From NCBI RefSeq assembly GCF_000374145.1, contig NZ_KB893653.1, positions 1,411,923-1,475,922 of the forward strand: 64,000 nucleotides of DNA, read 5' to 3'. The position numbers were made by a program, and so were the translations under genes. Of this stretch, positions 8,223 through 21,797 are shown one piece after another (within the stretch, counting starts at the first letter, position 1; each line of letters begins with the position of its first letter). This DNA comes from Neomegalonema perideroedes DSM 15528 (GTDB lineage Bacteria > Pseudomonadota > Alphaproteobacteria > Rhodobacterales > Rhodobacteraceae). Under the pieces are notes generated by a model. That model was not told the DNA's origin. It was given only the letters and a program-made list of their open reading frames with translations, and did no database searches.

Positions 8223-9806
8223 ATGAAAATCCAACGCTTCGCGGGGCTTGCCGCTCTGCTCGCCTCGACCCTCATGGCCTCCTCGGCCATGGCCGAGACC
8301 TTGCGCTGGGCCCGCGCCAGCGACGCCTTGACCCTTGATCCTCATTCGCAGAATCAGGGCGTGACTCATAACTTCGCCCATCATATTTACGAAACTCTGG
8401 TGGATCGCGCCGTGGACGGCTCGCTCACGCCGCGCCTCGCGACCGAGTGGTATGTGAAGGAGGACGATCCCAACGTCTGGGTCTTCAAGCTCCGCCATGA
8501 CGTGAAGTTCCACGACGGCGCCGACTTCACCGCCGAGGACGTGGTCTTCTCGCTGGATCGCGCGCGCTCCGAAAACTCCAATATGCGCCAGCTGCATTCC
8601 GCCATCGCGAGCGTCGCGGCGGTGGACGACCACACCGTCGAAGTGACGATGACCGGCCCTTCGCCGCTCTATCCGAACAACCTGACCAACACCTTCGTCA
8701 TGGACAAGGGCTGGTCCGAGGCCCACAGCCTCCAGAGCGTGCAGGATTACGCCGCCGGAGAAGACAACTACGCCGTGCGCAACGCCAACGGCACCGGCCC
8801 TTATATCCTCGAATCCCGCGAAGTGGACGTGCGCTCGGTGCTCAAGCGCAATGAAGCCCATTGGGCCGAAACCAAGCCGCAGGTCACTGAAATCATCTAT
8901 CTGCCCATCGCCGAGAACGCCACGCGCATCGCGGCCTTGCTCTCGGGCGAGGTGGATCTCGTGCAGGACGTGCCGGTGCAGGACATCGAGCGCCTCAAGA
9001 ACACCGCGGGTCTGAAGGTCGAGACCGGCCCCGAGAACCGCATCATCTATTTCGGCTATCGCATGGACGACAAGCCGCTGAAATCCTCGAACGTCGCGGA
9101 TAAGAACCCCATCGCCGACCCCCGCGTGCGCGAGGCCATGCATCTGGCCATCGACCGCGAGGCCATCAAGCGCGTGGTGATGCGCGGCAATTCGCTGCCG
9201 GCGGGCGTGGCCATGCCGCCCTTCGTCCATGGCTGGACCCCCGAGCTCGACGCCTTCCCGGCCCCCGATCCCGAGCGCGCCAAGGCTCTGCTCGCGGAAG
9301 CGGGCTATCCGGACGGCTTCAGCGTCACGCTCGACACGCCGAACAACCGCTACGTCAACGACGAGGCGATTTCTCAGGCGGTGGTCGGCATGCTGGGCCG
9401 CATCGGAATCAAGGTGACGCTGGCTTCGCGCCCGGTGGCGCAGCATTCGCCGCTGATCACCGGCGACAACACCGATTTCTATCTGCTCGGCTGGGGCGTG
9501 CCGACCTTCGATTCCGCCTATATCTTCAACGACCTGATCCACAGCCGCAATGGGCATTTCGGCGCCTATAACCCCTCGGGCTACGCGGATCCGGCGCTCG
9601 ACGCCAAAATCGAGGGCCTCGCCACGGAGATCGACGTCGAGAAGCGCGACGCCGACATCGCGGAGATCTGGGCGCAGGTCCAGCGCGACCGCGTGCTGCT
9701 GCCGATCCATAACCAGCTTCTGGCCTACGCCATGAAGGACAATCTCACGCTGGCGGTTCATCCTGAGAACCAGCCTCTGATGACCATGGTCACTTACGGC
9801 CAGTAA
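8223..9806 (+). CDS. Peptide-type ABC transporter substrate-binding protein (SBP family 5)
   Basis: 527 residues with a Sec signal peptide (K near the start, hydrophobic core, cleavage after A-M-A at about residue 23). The mature protein starts with an E-T-L-R-W-A segment and carries the family-5 pattern H-I-Y-E-T-L-V...L-A-T-E-W and F-K-L-R-H-D-V-K-F-H-D-G. Family members bind di/oligopeptides, nickel, opines or other compounds in the periplasm, so the ligand is not certain. The start follows AGGAGAAGATTT. It is the first gene of a transporter operon and is followed by a hairpin that may keep its message more abundant than that of the permeases. Confidence 0.93.
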   Translation: MKIQRFAGLAALLASTLMASSAMAETLRWARASDALTLDPHSQNQGVTHNFAHHIYETLVDRAVDGSLTPRLATEWYVKEDDPNVWVFKLRHDVKFHDGADFTAEDVVFSLDRARSENSNMRQLHSAIASVAAVDDHTVEVTMTGPSPLYPNNLTNTFVMDKGWSEAHSLQSVQDYAAGEDNYAVRNANGTGPYILESREVDVRSVLKRNEAHWAETKPQVTEIIYLPIAENATRIAALLSGEVDLVQDVPVQDIERLKNTAGLKVETGPENRIIYFGYRMDDKPLKSSNVADKNPIADPRVREAMHLAIDREAIKRVVMRGNSLPAGVAMPPFVHGWTPELDAFPAPDPERAKALLAEAGYPDGFSVTLDTPNNRYVNDEAISQAVVGMLGRIGIKVTLASRPVAQHSPLITGDNTDFYLLGWGVPTFDSAYIFNDLIHSRNGHFGAYNPSGYADPALDAKIEGLATEIDVEKRDADIAEIWAQVQRDRVLLPIHNQLLAYAMKDNLTLAVHPENQPLMTMVTYGQ

Positions 9807-9821
9807 GAATCTTCGGCGGGA

Positions 9822-9850
9822 GGGCCGGGGGCGTCCTGCGCCTTCGGCCC
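9822..9850 (+). other. Intercistronic hairpin after the substrate-binding protein gene
   Basis: Outer arms GGGCCG (9822-9827) and CGGCCC (9845-9850) with a small inner GGCG/CGCC pairing. There is no clean T-run. Such stems behind a binding-protein gene often stabilise the upstream message or partly stop transcription. Confidence 0.45.
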
Positions 9851-9918
9851 CCTTCGTTTCGACGGCGGACGCGAGGCCGGCGACGGCCCCGCGCCTCTCC
9901 TCATAGCCCGGAGATCCC

Positions 9919-11049
9919 ATGCTCGCCTTCATTCTCCGGCGGCTGCTGCAATCGCTCATCGTGATGCTGGCGGTCGCGTTCATCGCCTTTCTGATGTTCC
10001 GTTTCGTCGGCGATCCCGTCGAGGGCATGATGGGCGTGGACGCCCGCCTCGCCGACCGCGAGGCTCTGCGCGACAGGCTCGGGCTCAACGACCCCTTTTA
10101 TATGCAGTTCTGGACCTTCGTGAAAAACGCGGCCCGGGGCGAATTCGGCATCTCCTACCGGCTTCAGCAGCCGGTGACGCAATTGATCCTCAGCCGTCTG
10201 CCCGCCACCATAGAGCTCGCCGTCGTCTCGGCGAGTCTGGCGCTGATCGTCGGGGTGACGCTGGGCGTCTTCACGGCCATTCACGGCCGCCTCCCGCCTT
10301 CGAGCCGCGAGACTCTGACCGCTCTGGCGGCGATCATCCTGCCCGCTCTGGCGCTCTGGTTCTTAGGGCGGGGCCTCCTCTGGAGCTTCGGCGCGGCGGC
10401 TCTGATCTTCGTCTCGACGGCCTTTTGGGCGAAAAGCTTCTTTTCTCAGGCGGTGATGGCGGTTTCGCTGGTGGGCGTCTCGCTGCCGACCTTTCTGATC
10501 GGCATTGGGCTGATCTTCGTCTTCGCGGTGGAGCTGAAGCTTTTGCCCTCTTTCGGGCGCGGCCAGACGGTCGAGCTTTGGAAGGGTTGGAGCACCGGAT
10601 TCCTGACGAAATCGGGTTTGCTCTCGCTGATCCTCCCGGCGGTGACGCTCTCGTTGTTTCAGATGACGCTCATCATGCGGCTCGTCCGCGCCGAGATGCA
10701 GGAGGTCTTGCGCAGCGACTATATCCGCTTCGCCCGCGCCCGCGGCCTGCCGGAATCGACGATCAATTTCCGCCATGCTCTGAAGAACACCATGGTTCCG
10801 GTGATCACCATCACGGGCCTGCAACTGGGCTCGATCATCGCCTTCGCCATCATCACCGAGACGGTCTTCAACTGGCCCGGCGTGGGCTCGCTGTTTGTGA
10901 ACTCGGTGCAGGCGGTGGACGTGCCGGTGATGGCGGCCTATCTGCTCTTCGTGGCGCTGGTCTTCGTGGTGATCAATCTCATCGTCGATCTTCTTTATTA
11001 CCTCGTCGATCCGCGCCTGCGCGTGGACGGCCGTTCCGGGAGGGCCTGA
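9919..11049 (+). CDS. Peptide-type ABC transporter permease (DppB-like)
   Basis: 376 residues, multi-pass inner-membrane protein. It opens with the typical DppB start L-R-R-L-L-Q-S-L and G-D-P-V segment. The EAA loop is present (Y-I-R-F-A-R-A-R-G-L). It is longer than usual DppB proteins (~310-340): about 45 extra, strongly hydrophobic residues sit around residues 118-170 between the second membrane region and the conserved S-L-P-T-F segment. Forms the channel with the next gene product. Confidence 0.93.
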   Translation: MLAFILRRLLQSLIVMLAVAFIAFLMFRFVGDPVEGMMGVDARLADREALRDRLGLNDPFYMQFWTFVKNAARGEFGISYRLQQPVTQLILSRLPATIELAVVSASLALIVGVTLGVFTAIHGRLPPSSRETLTALAAIILPALALWFLGRGLLWSFGAAALIFVSTAFWAKSFFSQAVMAVSLVGVSLPTFLIGIGLIFVFAVELKLLPSFGRGQTVELWKGWSTGFLTKSGLLSLILPAVTLSLFQMTLIMRLVRAEMQEVLRSDYIRFARARGLPESTINFRHALKNTMVPVITITGLQLGSIIAFAIITETVFNWPGVGSLFVNSVQAVDVPVMAAYLLFVALVFVVINLIVDLLYYLVDPRLRVDGRSGRA

Positions 11050-11052
11050 GCC

Positions 11053-12014
11053 ATGACCGAAGCTCCTCCTCCCGAAGCGCCCGTCGAGGCCGCCGCTCCC
11101 GCGCGGGGCTTTTGGGCGCGGTTCTGGGACAGCGACGTCTTTTGGTCCTATCGGCATAATCCGGTGGCGGTGGTCTCTTCGCTGGTGGCTCTGACGCTGA
11201 TCCTCGCGGCGGTCTTCGCGCCCTGGATCGCGCCGCATGATCCCTTCAACCCCGCGACGCTCCAGCTCATGGACGGCTTCACGCCGCCCGGCGAAGCGGC
11301 CATGTCGGGGACGGTCTATCGCTTCGGCACGGACGACCAAGGCCGGGATCTGCTCTCGACCATTCTGTATGGCTCGCGGGTTTCGCTCTTCGTGGGCTTC
11401 GCGGCCACGCTCTTCTCCATGACTCTGGGCGTGAGCTTGGGCCTCTTCGCGGGCTATCGCGGCGGCCTCGCGGATACGATCATCATGCGCGTCGCCGACG
11501 TGCAATTATCCTTCCCGGCGATCCTCATCGCCTTGCTGATCTTCGGCGTGGCGCAGGGCGTCATCCCGCCCAATAAGCAGGAAAGCATGGCGATTTGGGT
11601 GCTGATCCTCGCCATAGGACTCGCCAATTGGGCGCAATTCGCCCGCACCGTGCGCGGCGCCGCCATGGTCGAGCGGCAGAAGGATTACGTCTCCGCCGCG
11701 CGGATCATGGGCGTGCCGGGTCCGGCCATCGCCTTCAAACATGTCCTGCCGAACGTCCTCGGCCCGGTGCTGGTCATCGCGACGATCAGCCTCGCTCTGG
11801 CGATCATCGAGGAGGCGACCCTCTCTTATCTTGGGGTGGGCGTGCCGCCGACCCAACCTTCGCTCGGGACGCTGATCCGCATCGGCCAGCGCTTCCTCTT
11901 CTCCGGCGAGTGGTGGATTTTGTTCTTTCCCGCTCTGATGCTCATTTTGCTCGCGCTTTCGGTGAATCTCCTCGGCGATTGGCTGCGCGACGCCCTGAAC
12001 CCGAAGTTGCGCCA

Positions 12015-12018
<4 letters not shown>
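11053..12018 (+). CDS. Peptide-type ABC transporter permease (DppC-like)
   Basis: 321 residues. After a polar, Pro/Glu-rich N-terminal leader it has the DppC N-terminal segment and the motif F-G-T-D-D-Q-G-R-D-L-L-S. The EAA loop is D-Y-V-S-A-A-R-I-M-G. It starts 3 bases after the DppB-like gene and overlaps the ATPase gene by ATGA, so all components are coupled. Confidence 0.94.
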
Positions 12019-13682
<1,664 letters not shown>

Positions 13683-13697
13683 GGCGAGGCGAGCCCC

Positions 13698-14621
13698 TTA
13701 TTTTGGCAGGAAATCGCCCTTCATGGCGAGGATCTCGGCGCGGATGCGCGCCGTCGCCGGGCTGAGCGGCGCGGCGCGCGGCCGGACGAGCCGCCATTGC
13801 CGCACCAGAGGCAGGCCCGGCGCCCGCACCAAGGCGAGGCGTCCTTGGCGCAGCTCCTCCATGGCCGTATGCAGCGAGAGGAAGGCCATGCCCAATCCCG
13901 CCATGGCCGCCTGTTTGATGGATTCGTTCGAGCCCATTTCGATCAATTCGAAGCCGCGCCCGTCGGCCAGAGAATCCAGATAGCGCGCCATCAGCAGCCG
14001 CGTGCCGGAGCCCTGTTCGCGCGAGATGATCGGCTCGCGGAGCAGATCCTCCGCCCCGACCTCCTTCAGCTTCGTCAAAGGATGCTCCGGCGCGGCGATC
14101 AGCCCATGCGGATGAGGCCCGAGAATATCCTCCTCGATCTCCGGCGCCCTCGGCGGACGCCCCATGATCGCGAGATCCAATTCTTGGCGCTCCAGCCCCT
14201 CCAGCACCCTTTCGCGGTTGGATTCGCGCAGGACCACCTCGATCTCCGGCAGGATCTCCCGCAGGCGCGCCACCAGACGCGGCGCGAAATATTTCCCCGT
14301 CGAGACCGCCCCCAGCACCACGCGCCCGGTTTTCCCCTGAGCCTGAGCCGCCAGATCCGCGGCGAGGCGTCGCAGGATGTCTTCGATCCGCCGTCCGGCC
14401 TCTATGGCCATCTCGCCTTCAGGGGTGGGGGAGGAGCCTGCGGAATCGGCCCGCCTCTGCAAAAGCGCCACGCCTAAAACCCCTTCCAGAGCGCGGATTT
14501 GCGCATGAACGGCGGGCGGCGTCAGTCCGAGGCTCTCGGCGGCGGCGGCCAGAGATCCCCCCCGCGCCACGGCGGCGAGCGAGCGCAATTGACGCAAGGT
14601 CAGGGCTTCGGGACGGCTCAT
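13698..14621 (-). CDS. cbbR: LysR-family regulator of the Calvin-cycle operon (CbbR)
   Basis: 307 residues. N-terminal LysR winged helix (L-R-Q-L-R-S-L-A-A-V-A...S-L-A-A-A-A-E-S-L-G-L-T-P-P-A-V-H) and a C-terminal effector domain with the CbbR-like segments G-A-V-S-T-G-K-Y-F-A-P-R and G-L-I-A-A-P-E-H-P-L. CbbR activates cbb genes in response to metabolites such as RuBP or NADPH. Divergent orientation to cbbF is the classic arrangement. The ATG at 14621 puts the helix-turn-helix at the usual place; an upstream in-frame extension would reach into the control region. Confidence 0.92.
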   Translation of the reverse strand: MSRPEALTLRQLRSLAAVARGGSLAAAAESLGLTPPAVHAQIRALEGVLGVALLQRRADSAGSSPTPEGEMAIEAGRRIEDILRRLAADLAAQAQGKTGRVVLGAVSTGKYFAPRLVARLREILPEIEVVLRESNRERVLEGLERQELDLAIMGRPPRAPEIEEDILGPHPHGLIAAPEHPLTKLKEVGAEDLLREPIISREQGSGTRLLMARYLDSLADGRGFELIEMGSNESIKQAAMAGLGMAFLSLHTAMEELRQGRLALVRAPGLPLVRQWRLVRPRAAPLSPATARIRAEILAMKGDFLPK

Positions 14622-14852
14622 TCGATTTTCCTGAATGCGGCTTCTGATTTTTAAAATTTCTTTTTGGCCTCTCATCCGCAAGCTTAAAGGCGAGACGGGG
14701 AGATCGAAAAGGATCTTCTGAAAATCGCCTCTCAAAAGAAAGGCTTAGATCTTTTCTCCGAGCCCTCGGGCGCGGCGGGATGAGCTAAGCCCGAGAAGAT
14801 CAAGGGACCGGAAAACCGGCCCGTCCATTGGTTTCCAGGGAGGAGACCCCCC
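14622..14852. promoter_or_regulatory. cbbR-cbb divergent control region
   Basis: A 231-base gap between cbbR and cbbF, clearly richer in A/T at 14630-14760 than its surroundings. It must contain both promoters. LysR regulators bind interrupted inverted repeats here; one candidate with arms AAAAGA (14734-14739) and TCTTTT (14750-14755) is visible. Exact operators and promoters cannot be fixed by eye. Confidence 0.55.
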
Positions 14853-15875
14853 ATGCGCGACGCCCCTAGGCGCGATATGACGAGAATCCTCAGGGATTCC
14901 GCGATCCCCGAGGCTTTCGACGACCTCATCAACCGCATCGCCCTGGTGGCGACGGGGCTTTCCCGGCGGATCGCCCGCGGCGGGCTCGACGAGGATCTGG
15001 CCGGAGCGCGCGGCCAAAACGCGGGCGGCGACGGGCAAAAGGCCCTCGACGTGATCGCGGACGAGGCCTTCATGGAGGCTCTGCGCGGCTCGGCGGTGCG
15101 CTTCTACGCCTCCGAGGAGCAGGATGAGGCCGTGGACCTCAACGGCGCGGGCGAGTTCGCGCTGGCGATAGACCCTCTGGACGGCTCCTCCAACATCGAC
15201 GTGAATCTCTCCATCGGCACGATCTTCGGCGTCTATTCCGCCGAGGCGACGGCTCAGGCGAGCTTTCTGCGGCCCGGCCGCGATCTTCTGGCCGCGGGCT
15301 ATGTGGTCTATGGGCCGCAATGCCTGCTGGTCGCGACTTTCGGACAGGGCGTGCTGCATTTCCTGCTCGACCCCGAGGATGGGCGTTTTCATCGCCTCGA
15401 CCGGAATTTCGACCTTTCGGGGAAATTCGGCGAATTCGCGATCAACGCCTCGAACCACCGCCATTGGCCCCGGCCCATCCGGGCCTATGTCGAGGATTGC
15501 CTCGCGGGCGACCAAGGGCCGCGCCGCCGCAATTACAATATGCGCTGGGTGGCCTCGCTCGTGGCCGAGACCCATCGCATCCTGACGCGCGGCGGGGTCT
15601 TCCTCTATCCCGGCGACGCCCGCAAGGGCTATGAGCGCGGGCGCCTGCGCTATCTCTACGAATGCGCGCCCATCGCCTTCCTCATCGAGCAATCGGGCGG
15701 CGCGGCCACCGACGGCGTGACGCCGATCCTCGCGCAGACCCCCGACGCCTTGCACGCCCGCACGCCCTTCGTCTTCGGCGGAGCGGCCAATGTGGCCCGC
15801 GTCGCGGCCTATCACGAGCTTTCGCATGAAGAAACCTCGGCGCTGTTCGGCGGCCGCGGCCTGTTCCGGAGCTGA
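14853..15875 (+). CDS. cbbF: Fructose-1,6-bisphosphatase class I
   Basis: 340 residues. Signature [10 protein letters not shown] metal/phosphate site at about 107-116, and the active-site region Y-P-G-D-A-R-K-G-Y with R-Y-L-Y-E-C-A-P downstream. It hydrolyses fructose (and in this pathway often sedoheptulose) bisphosphate for RuBP regeneration. The ATG follows GGGAGGAG by 7 bases. First gene of the cbb operon; phosphoribulokinase begins 5 bases after its stop. Confidence 0.96.
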   Translation: MRDAPRRDMTRILRDSAIPEAFDDLINRIALVATGLSRRIARGGLDEDLAGARGQNAGGDGQKALDVIADEAFMEALRGSAVRFYASEEQDEAVDLNGAGEFALAIDPLDGSSNIDVNLSIGTIFGVYSAEATAQASFLRPGRDLLAAGYVVYGPQCLLVATFGQGVLHFLLDPEDGRFHRLDRNFDLSGKFGEFAINASNHRHWPRPIRAYVEDCLAGDQGPRRRNYNMRWVASLVAETHRILTRGGVFLYPGDARKGYERGRLRYLYECAPIAFLIEQSGGAATDGVTPILAQTPDALHARTPFVFGGAANVARVAAYHELSHEETSALFGGRGLFRS

Positions 15876-15880
15876 CCCCT

Positions 15881-16753
15881 ATGAGCCGTCTGCATCCCAT
15901 CATTTCGGTCACCGGGTCTTCGGGCGCGGGCACCTCCACGGTGAAGCACACCTTCGACCAGATTTTCCGCCGTGAGGGCGTCAAGGCCGTCTCCATCGAG
16001 GGCGACGCCTTCCACCGCTTCAACCGCGCCGAGATGAAGGCCGAATTGGCCCGGCGCACCGCCGCCGGAGACTTCACCTTTTCGCATTTCTCCTATGAAG
16101 CCAACGCCTTGGACGAATTGGAGCGGGTCTTCCGCGAATATGGCGAGACCGGAGAGGGCCGCACCCGCCATTACGTCCATGACGACGGCGAGGCCGAGCG
16201 TTTCGGCGTCCCGCAAGGCGAATTCACCGACTGGACGTCCTTCGACTCCGGTTCGGACCTCCTCTTTTACGAGGGGCTGCACGGATCGGTGATCAACGAC
16301 GAGGTGAATCTCGCGGCTTTGGCGGATCTCAAGGTCGGGGTGGTGCCGGTGATCAATCTCGAATGGATCCAGAAGATCCACCGCGACCGCGCTCAGCGCG
16401 GCTATTCCACCGAGGCCGTCACCGACGTGATCCTGCGGCGCATGCACGCCTATGTCCATTGCATCTGCCCGCAATTCGCCGAGACCGACGTGAATTTCCA
16501 GCGCGTGCCGGTGGTGGACACCTCCAATCCCTTCATCGCGCGCTGGATCCCCACCGCCGACGAAAGCCTTGTGGTGATCCGCTTCAAGAATCCGCGCGGG
16601 ATCGACTTCGCTTATCTCACGCAGATGATCTCCGGCTCCTGGATGAGCCGCGCGAACTCCATCGTCGTTCCCGGACCCAAGATGGATCTGGCGATGCAAT
16701 TGATCCTCACCCCCCTCATCGAGCGGCTCGTCTCCGCCAAGCGGCGCGGCTGA
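15881..16753 (+). CDS. cbbP: Phosphoribulokinase
   Basis: 290 residues, the length of the proteobacterial (type I, octameric) enzyme. P-loop G-S-S-G-A-G-T-S at about 9-16, then the conserved E-G-D-A-F-H-R-F-N-R and the F-Y-E-G-L-H-G segment with its acidic catalytic region. It makes ribulose-1,5-bisphosphate from ribulose 5-phosphate and ATP; octameric forms are activated by NADH. Located between cbbF and transketolase. Confidence 0.96.
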   Translation: MSRLHPIISVTGSSGAGTSTVKHTFDQIFRREGVKAVSIEGDAFHRFNRAEMKAELARRTAAGDFTFSHFSYEANALDELERVFREYGETGEGRTRHYVHDDGEAERFGVPQGEFTDWTSFDSGSDLLFYEGLHGSVINDEVNLAALADLKVGVVPVINLEWIQKIHRDRAQRGYSTEAVTDVILRRMHAYVHCICPQFAETDVNFQRVPVVDTSNPFIARWIPTADESLVVIRFKNPRGIDFAYLTQMISGSWMSRANSIVVPGPKMDLAMQLILTPLIERLVSAKRRG

Positions 16754-16765
16754 AAGGAGAAATCC

Positions 16766-18763
16766 ATGAACCTGCATGATCCTCGCGCCGCTCAGGAGAA
16801 GCTCATGGCCGACGCCTTGCGCGCTCTGGCGATGGACGCGGTGCAACAGGCCAATTCCGGGCATCCCGGCATGCCCATGGGCATGGCCGACGTGGCGGCG
16901 GTGTTGTTCAACCGCTTCATGAAGCTTGATCCGGCCGCCCCCGGCTGGCCCGACCGCGACCGCTTCGTCCTCTCGGCGGGCCATGGCTCGATGCTGCTCT
17001 ATGGGCTGCATCATCTGCTCGGTTACGCCGACATGGACATGGCGCAGATCCGCGCCTTCCGTCAGCTCGGCGCCCGCACGGCGGGACATCCGGAATATGG
17101 CCACGCCCAAGGAATCGAGGTCACCACCGGGCCGCTCGGACAGGGGATCGCCACCGCCGTCGGCATGGCGCTGGCCGAGCGTCTGGAGGCGGCGCGCTTC
17201 CCCGGTCTGGCGGATCACTTCACCTATGTGATCGCCGGAGACGGCTGCCTCATGGAGGGCGTGAGCCAGGAGGCCATCGATCTCGCGGGACATCTGAGGC
17301 TCTCGAAGCTCATCGTGCTCTGGGACGACAACCGCATCACCATCGACGGCTCGACGGAGCTTTCGACCTCCGTGGATCAGGCGGCGCGCTTTCGGGCCAG
17401 CGGCTGGAACGCCCTCGAAGCCGACGGCCATGACGTCGAGGCCGTGGCCGCCGCTCTGGAGCAGGCCCGCGCCTCGGAGAAGCCGACCCTCATCGCCTGC
17501 CGCACGATCATCGGCTATGGCGCGCCGAATAAACAGGGCGGCCATGACGTCCATGGCGCGCCGCTCGGCGCGGAGGAGATCGCCGCCGCCCGCAAGCAGC
17601 TCGGCTGGAGCCATGGGCCTTTCGAGATCCCGGAAGAAGCCTACGTCGCCTTTCGCACGGCGGCGTCTCGCGGCGCCGAGGCGCATCGGATCTGGCGCGC
17701 GCGGCTGGAGGCTTCTCCCCAACGCGCCGCCTTCGAGGCGAACCGCGCGCAGGATCTCGCGCCTTTGACCAAGGCCATGGCCGCCCATAAGGCGAAGCTT
17801 CTGGCCGAGCGTCCGAAGATCGCCACCCGCAAGGCCAGCGAACTCGCCATTGGGGTTGCGAATGAGGCTCTGCCTTTCCTGATCGGCGGCTCGGCGGATC
17901 TGACCGGCTCGAACCTCACCCGCAGCAAGGGCCAGCGCTCGGTCACGGCGGAGGATTTCGGCGGAAGCTACGTCCATTACGGCATCCGCGAGCATGGCAT
18001 GTCCGCCGCGATGAATGGAATCGCGCTGCATGGAGGCTTCCGGCCTTTCGGCGGCACCTTCCTCGCCTTCGCCGATTACGCCCGTCCCGCGATCCGCCTT
18101 GCGGCGCTGATGGGCGTCCCGACGATCTTCGTCATGACCCATGACTCCATCGGCCTCGGCGAGGACGGCCCGACCCATCAGCCTGTCGAGACCATCGCGA
18201 GCCTGCGCGCCATTCCCAATCTGACCGTGCTTCGTCCCGCCGACGCTCTGGAGACCGCCGAGGCTTGGGAGATCGCCTTAGCCAACCGCAACGGCCCGAC
18301 GCTTCTGGCTTTGTCGCGGCAGAATCTGCCGCTCCTGCGCCGCGAGGAAGGGCCGAACCGCTCGGCGGAGGGCGCCTATCTTCTGCGCGGCGGCCCCGAT
18401 GCAGGCGAAAGCCAGCGCGACGCGACGCTGATCGCCACCGGCTCCGAGGTCGAGATCGCCATGAGGGCGGCCGAACTCCTGAGCGAGCAGGGTTTGCGCG
18501 TGGCGGTGCTCTCCGTCCCGAGCTTCGAGATCTTCGCGGCGCGTCCCGCCGCCGAGCGCGCGGCGCTCTTGGGGGAGGCGCCCCGGGTGGGCGTGGAGGC
18601 GGCGATCCGCATGGGCTGGGATCTGCTGCTGCGGCCCGAAGACGGCTTCGTCGGCATGACGGGCTTCGGCGCTTCGGCGCCCGCCCCGGCGCTCTACCAG
18701 CATTTCGGGATCACCGCGGAAGCCGTCGCCGCCGAGGCGCTGAGCCGCCTGCGCAAAGCCTGA
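16766..18763 (+). CDS. cbbT: Transketolase
   Basis: 665 residues, full length. Thiamine diphosphate motif G-D-G-C-L-M-E-G...N-R-I-T-I-D-G-S-T at about 155-195, substrate-binding [10 protein letters not shown], and the pyrimidine domain [10 protein letters not shown]. It moves two-carbon units between sugar phosphates in RuBP regeneration. Strong ribosome site AAAGGAG. In the cbb operon 12 bases after cbbP. Confidence 0.96.
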   Translation: MNLHDPRAAQEKLMADALRALAMDAVQQANSGHPGMPMGMADVAAVLFNRFMKLDPAAPGWPDRDRFVLSAGHGSMLLYGLHHLLGYADMDMAQIRAFRQLGARTAGHPEYGHAQGIEVTTGPLGQGIATAVGMALAERLEAARFPGLADHFTYVIAGDGCLMEGVSQEAIDLAGHLRLSKLIVLWDDNRITIDGSTELSTSVDQAARFRASGWNALEADGHDVEAVAAALEQARASEKPTLIACRTIIGYGAPNKQGGHDVHGAPLGAEEIAAARKQLGWSHGPFEIPEEAYVAFRTAASRGAEAHRIWRARLEASPQRAAFEANRAQDLAPLTKAMAAHKAKLLAERPKIATRKASELAIGVANEALPFLIGGSADLTGSNLTRSKGQRSVTAEDFGGSYVHYGIREHGMSAAMNGIALHGGFRPFGGTFLAFADYARPAIRLAALMGVPTIFVMTHDSIGLGEDGPTHQPVETIASLRAIPNLTVLRPADALETAEAWEIALANRNGPTLLALSRQNLPLLRREEGPNRSAEGAYLLRGGPDAGESQRDATLIATGSEVEIAMRAAELLSEQGLRVAVLSVPSFEIFAARPAAERAALLGEAPRVGVEAAIRMGWDLLLRPEDGFVGMTGFGASAPAPALYQHFGITAEAVAAEALSRLRKA

Positions 18764-18791
18764 ATCAAAAACTGAAAGGGAGGATCGCGCG

Positions 18792-19865
18792 ATGGCGCTC
18801 ATCACGCTGAGACAGCTTCTCGACCACGCCGCCGAACAGGGTTACGGCGTCCCCGCCTTCAACATCAATAATATGGAGCAGGGCCTCGCGATCATGGAGG
18901 CGGCCCGCGCCGTGGACGCTCCGGTGATCATGCAGGCCAGCCGGGGCGCTCGCGGCTACGCCGGAGACGTCATGCTCGCCAAGATGATCGAGGCCATGGC
19001 CGCGACCTATCCCGAGATCCCGATCTGCATGCATCAGGATCACGGCAATAATGAAGCCACCTGCCTGACCGCCATCCGCCATGGCTTCACCTCGGTGATG
19101 ATGGACGGCTCGCTCGAAGCCGATATGAAGACCCCCGCGAGCTACGACTATAACGTGGCGATCACCGAGCGGGTGGCGCGCATGGCCCATTGGGTCGGGG
19201 CTTCGGTCGAGGGCGAGCTTGGGGTTCTCGGCAGCCTCGAGACCGGAGAAGGCGAAGCCGAAGACGGCCATGGCGCAGAGGGCAAGCTCGACCATTCCCA
19301 GCTTCTGACCGATCCGGATCAGGCGGTGGATTTCGTCGCGAAGACCGGCGTGGACGCTCTGGCCATCGCCTGCGGCACCTCGCATGGCGCCTATAAATTC
19401 AGCCGCAAGCCCGACGGCGAGATCCTCGCCATGGGCGTGATCGAAGAGATCCACCGGCGGCTTCCGAACACGCATCTCGTGATGCATGGCTCCTCCAGCG
19501 TGCCGCAGGAGCTTCAGGACGTCATCAACGCCCATGGCGGCGAGATGCCTCAGACCTTCGGCGTCCCCGTCGAGGAGATCGTGCGCGGCATCAGACACGG
19601 CGTGCGCAAGGTCAACATCGACACCGATTGCCGCATGGCCATGACCGCCGAATTCCGTCGGATCGCGACCAAGAATCCCCGCGAATTCGATCCGCGCAAA
19701 TTCCTCAAGCCCGCCATGGACGCCATGGCGAAGCTCTGCACGGCGCGTTTCGAAGCCTTCGGAACCGCCGGACAGGCCCATAAGATCCGGCCCGTCTCCC
19801 TCGACGAGATGGCCAAAAGCTACGCCGCCGGAAGGCTGGCCCGGCCTCAGGCGAAAGCCGCCTGA
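18792..19865 (+). CDS. cbbA: Fructose-bisphosphate aldolase class II
   Basis: 357 residues, typical of the CbbA-type class IIB enzyme. It begins [10 protein letters not shown] and has the zinc-ligand segment H-Q-D-H-G-N, the G-T-S-H-G-A-Y-K-F loop, M-H-G-S-S-S-V-P and the K-V-N-I-D-T-D-C-R phosphate site. It condenses triose phosphates to FBP and, in the Calvin cycle, can form sedoheptulose bisphosphate. Ribosome site GGGAGG. Confidence 0.96.
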   Translation: MALITLRQLLDHAAEQGYGVPAFNINNMEQGLAIMEAARAVDAPVIMQASRGARGYAGDVMLAKMIEAMAATYPEIPICMHQDHGNNEATCLTAIRHGFTSVMMDGSLEADMKTPASYDYNVAITERVARMAHWVGASVEGELGVLGSLETGEGEAEDGHGAEGKLDHSQLLTDPDQAVDFVAKTGVDALAIACGTSHGAYKFSRKPDGEILAMGVIEEIHRRLPNTHLVMHGSSSVPQELQDVINAHGGEMPQTFGVPVEEIVRGIRHGVRKVNIDTDCRMAMTAEFRRIATKNPREFDPRKFLKPAMDAMAKLCTARFEAFGTAGQAHKIRPVSLDEMAKSYAAGRLARPQAKAA

Positions 19866-19888
19866 GTCTCCCGCTTCCGACCTCATAA

Positions 19889-21382
<1,494 letters not shown>

Positions 21383-21396
21383 AGGAGGATTCAGAC

Positions 21397-21789
21397 ATGC
21401 GCGTCACTCAAGGCTGCTTCTCCTTCCTGCCCGATCTGACCGACGAGCAGATCACCGCCCAGATCGAATATTGCCTCGGCAAGGGCTGGGCCATCGGCGT
21501 CGAACATACGGACGATCCTCATCCCCGGAATATCTATTGGGAGATGTTCGGCCATCCGATGTTCGACCTGCGCGACGCCAAAGGCGCGATGATGGAGCTG
21601 GAGGCTTGCCGCAAGGCTTTCCCCGATCATTACATCCGCATCAACGCCTTCGACTCGACCCGCGGCTTCGAGACGGTGACCATGAGCTTCATCGTCAATC
21701 GCCCGAAGACCGAGCCGGGCATCCGCATGACCCGCACCGAGGTGGACGGGCGCTCCATCCGCTACACGCACAGCGTTCAGCGGGCTTGA
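21397..21789 (+). CDS. cbbS: Ribulose-bisphosphate carboxylase small subunit
   Basis: 130 residues. It starts [15 protein letters not shown], the usual start of red-type small subunits, and contains [10 protein letters not shown] and Y-W-E-M-F-G-H-P. The C-terminal extension after F-I-V-N-R-P, specific to red-type forms, is present but ends a little early (S-V-Q-R-A). Ribosome site AAGGAGG. It follows cbbL by 14 bases and ends 8 bases before a strong hairpin. Confidence 0.96.
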   Translation: MRVTQGCFSFLPDLTDEQITAQIEYCLGKGWAIGVEHTDDPHPRNIYWEMFGHPMFDLRDAKGAMMELEACRKAFPDHYIRINAFDSTRGFETVTMSFIVNRPKTEPGIRMTRTEVDGRSIRYTHSVQRA

Positions 21790-21797
21790 GCTCAGAG

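Noticed and set aside
8097-10088. 663-residue open frame on the minus strand
   Set aside because: It is antisense to the substrate-binding protein gene, Arg/His/Gly-rich and unlike any family; a shadow produced by high G+C codon bias.
15812-18178. 788-residue minus-strand frame over cbbP and cbbT
   Set aside because: Shadow of two certain genes; no recognisable domain.
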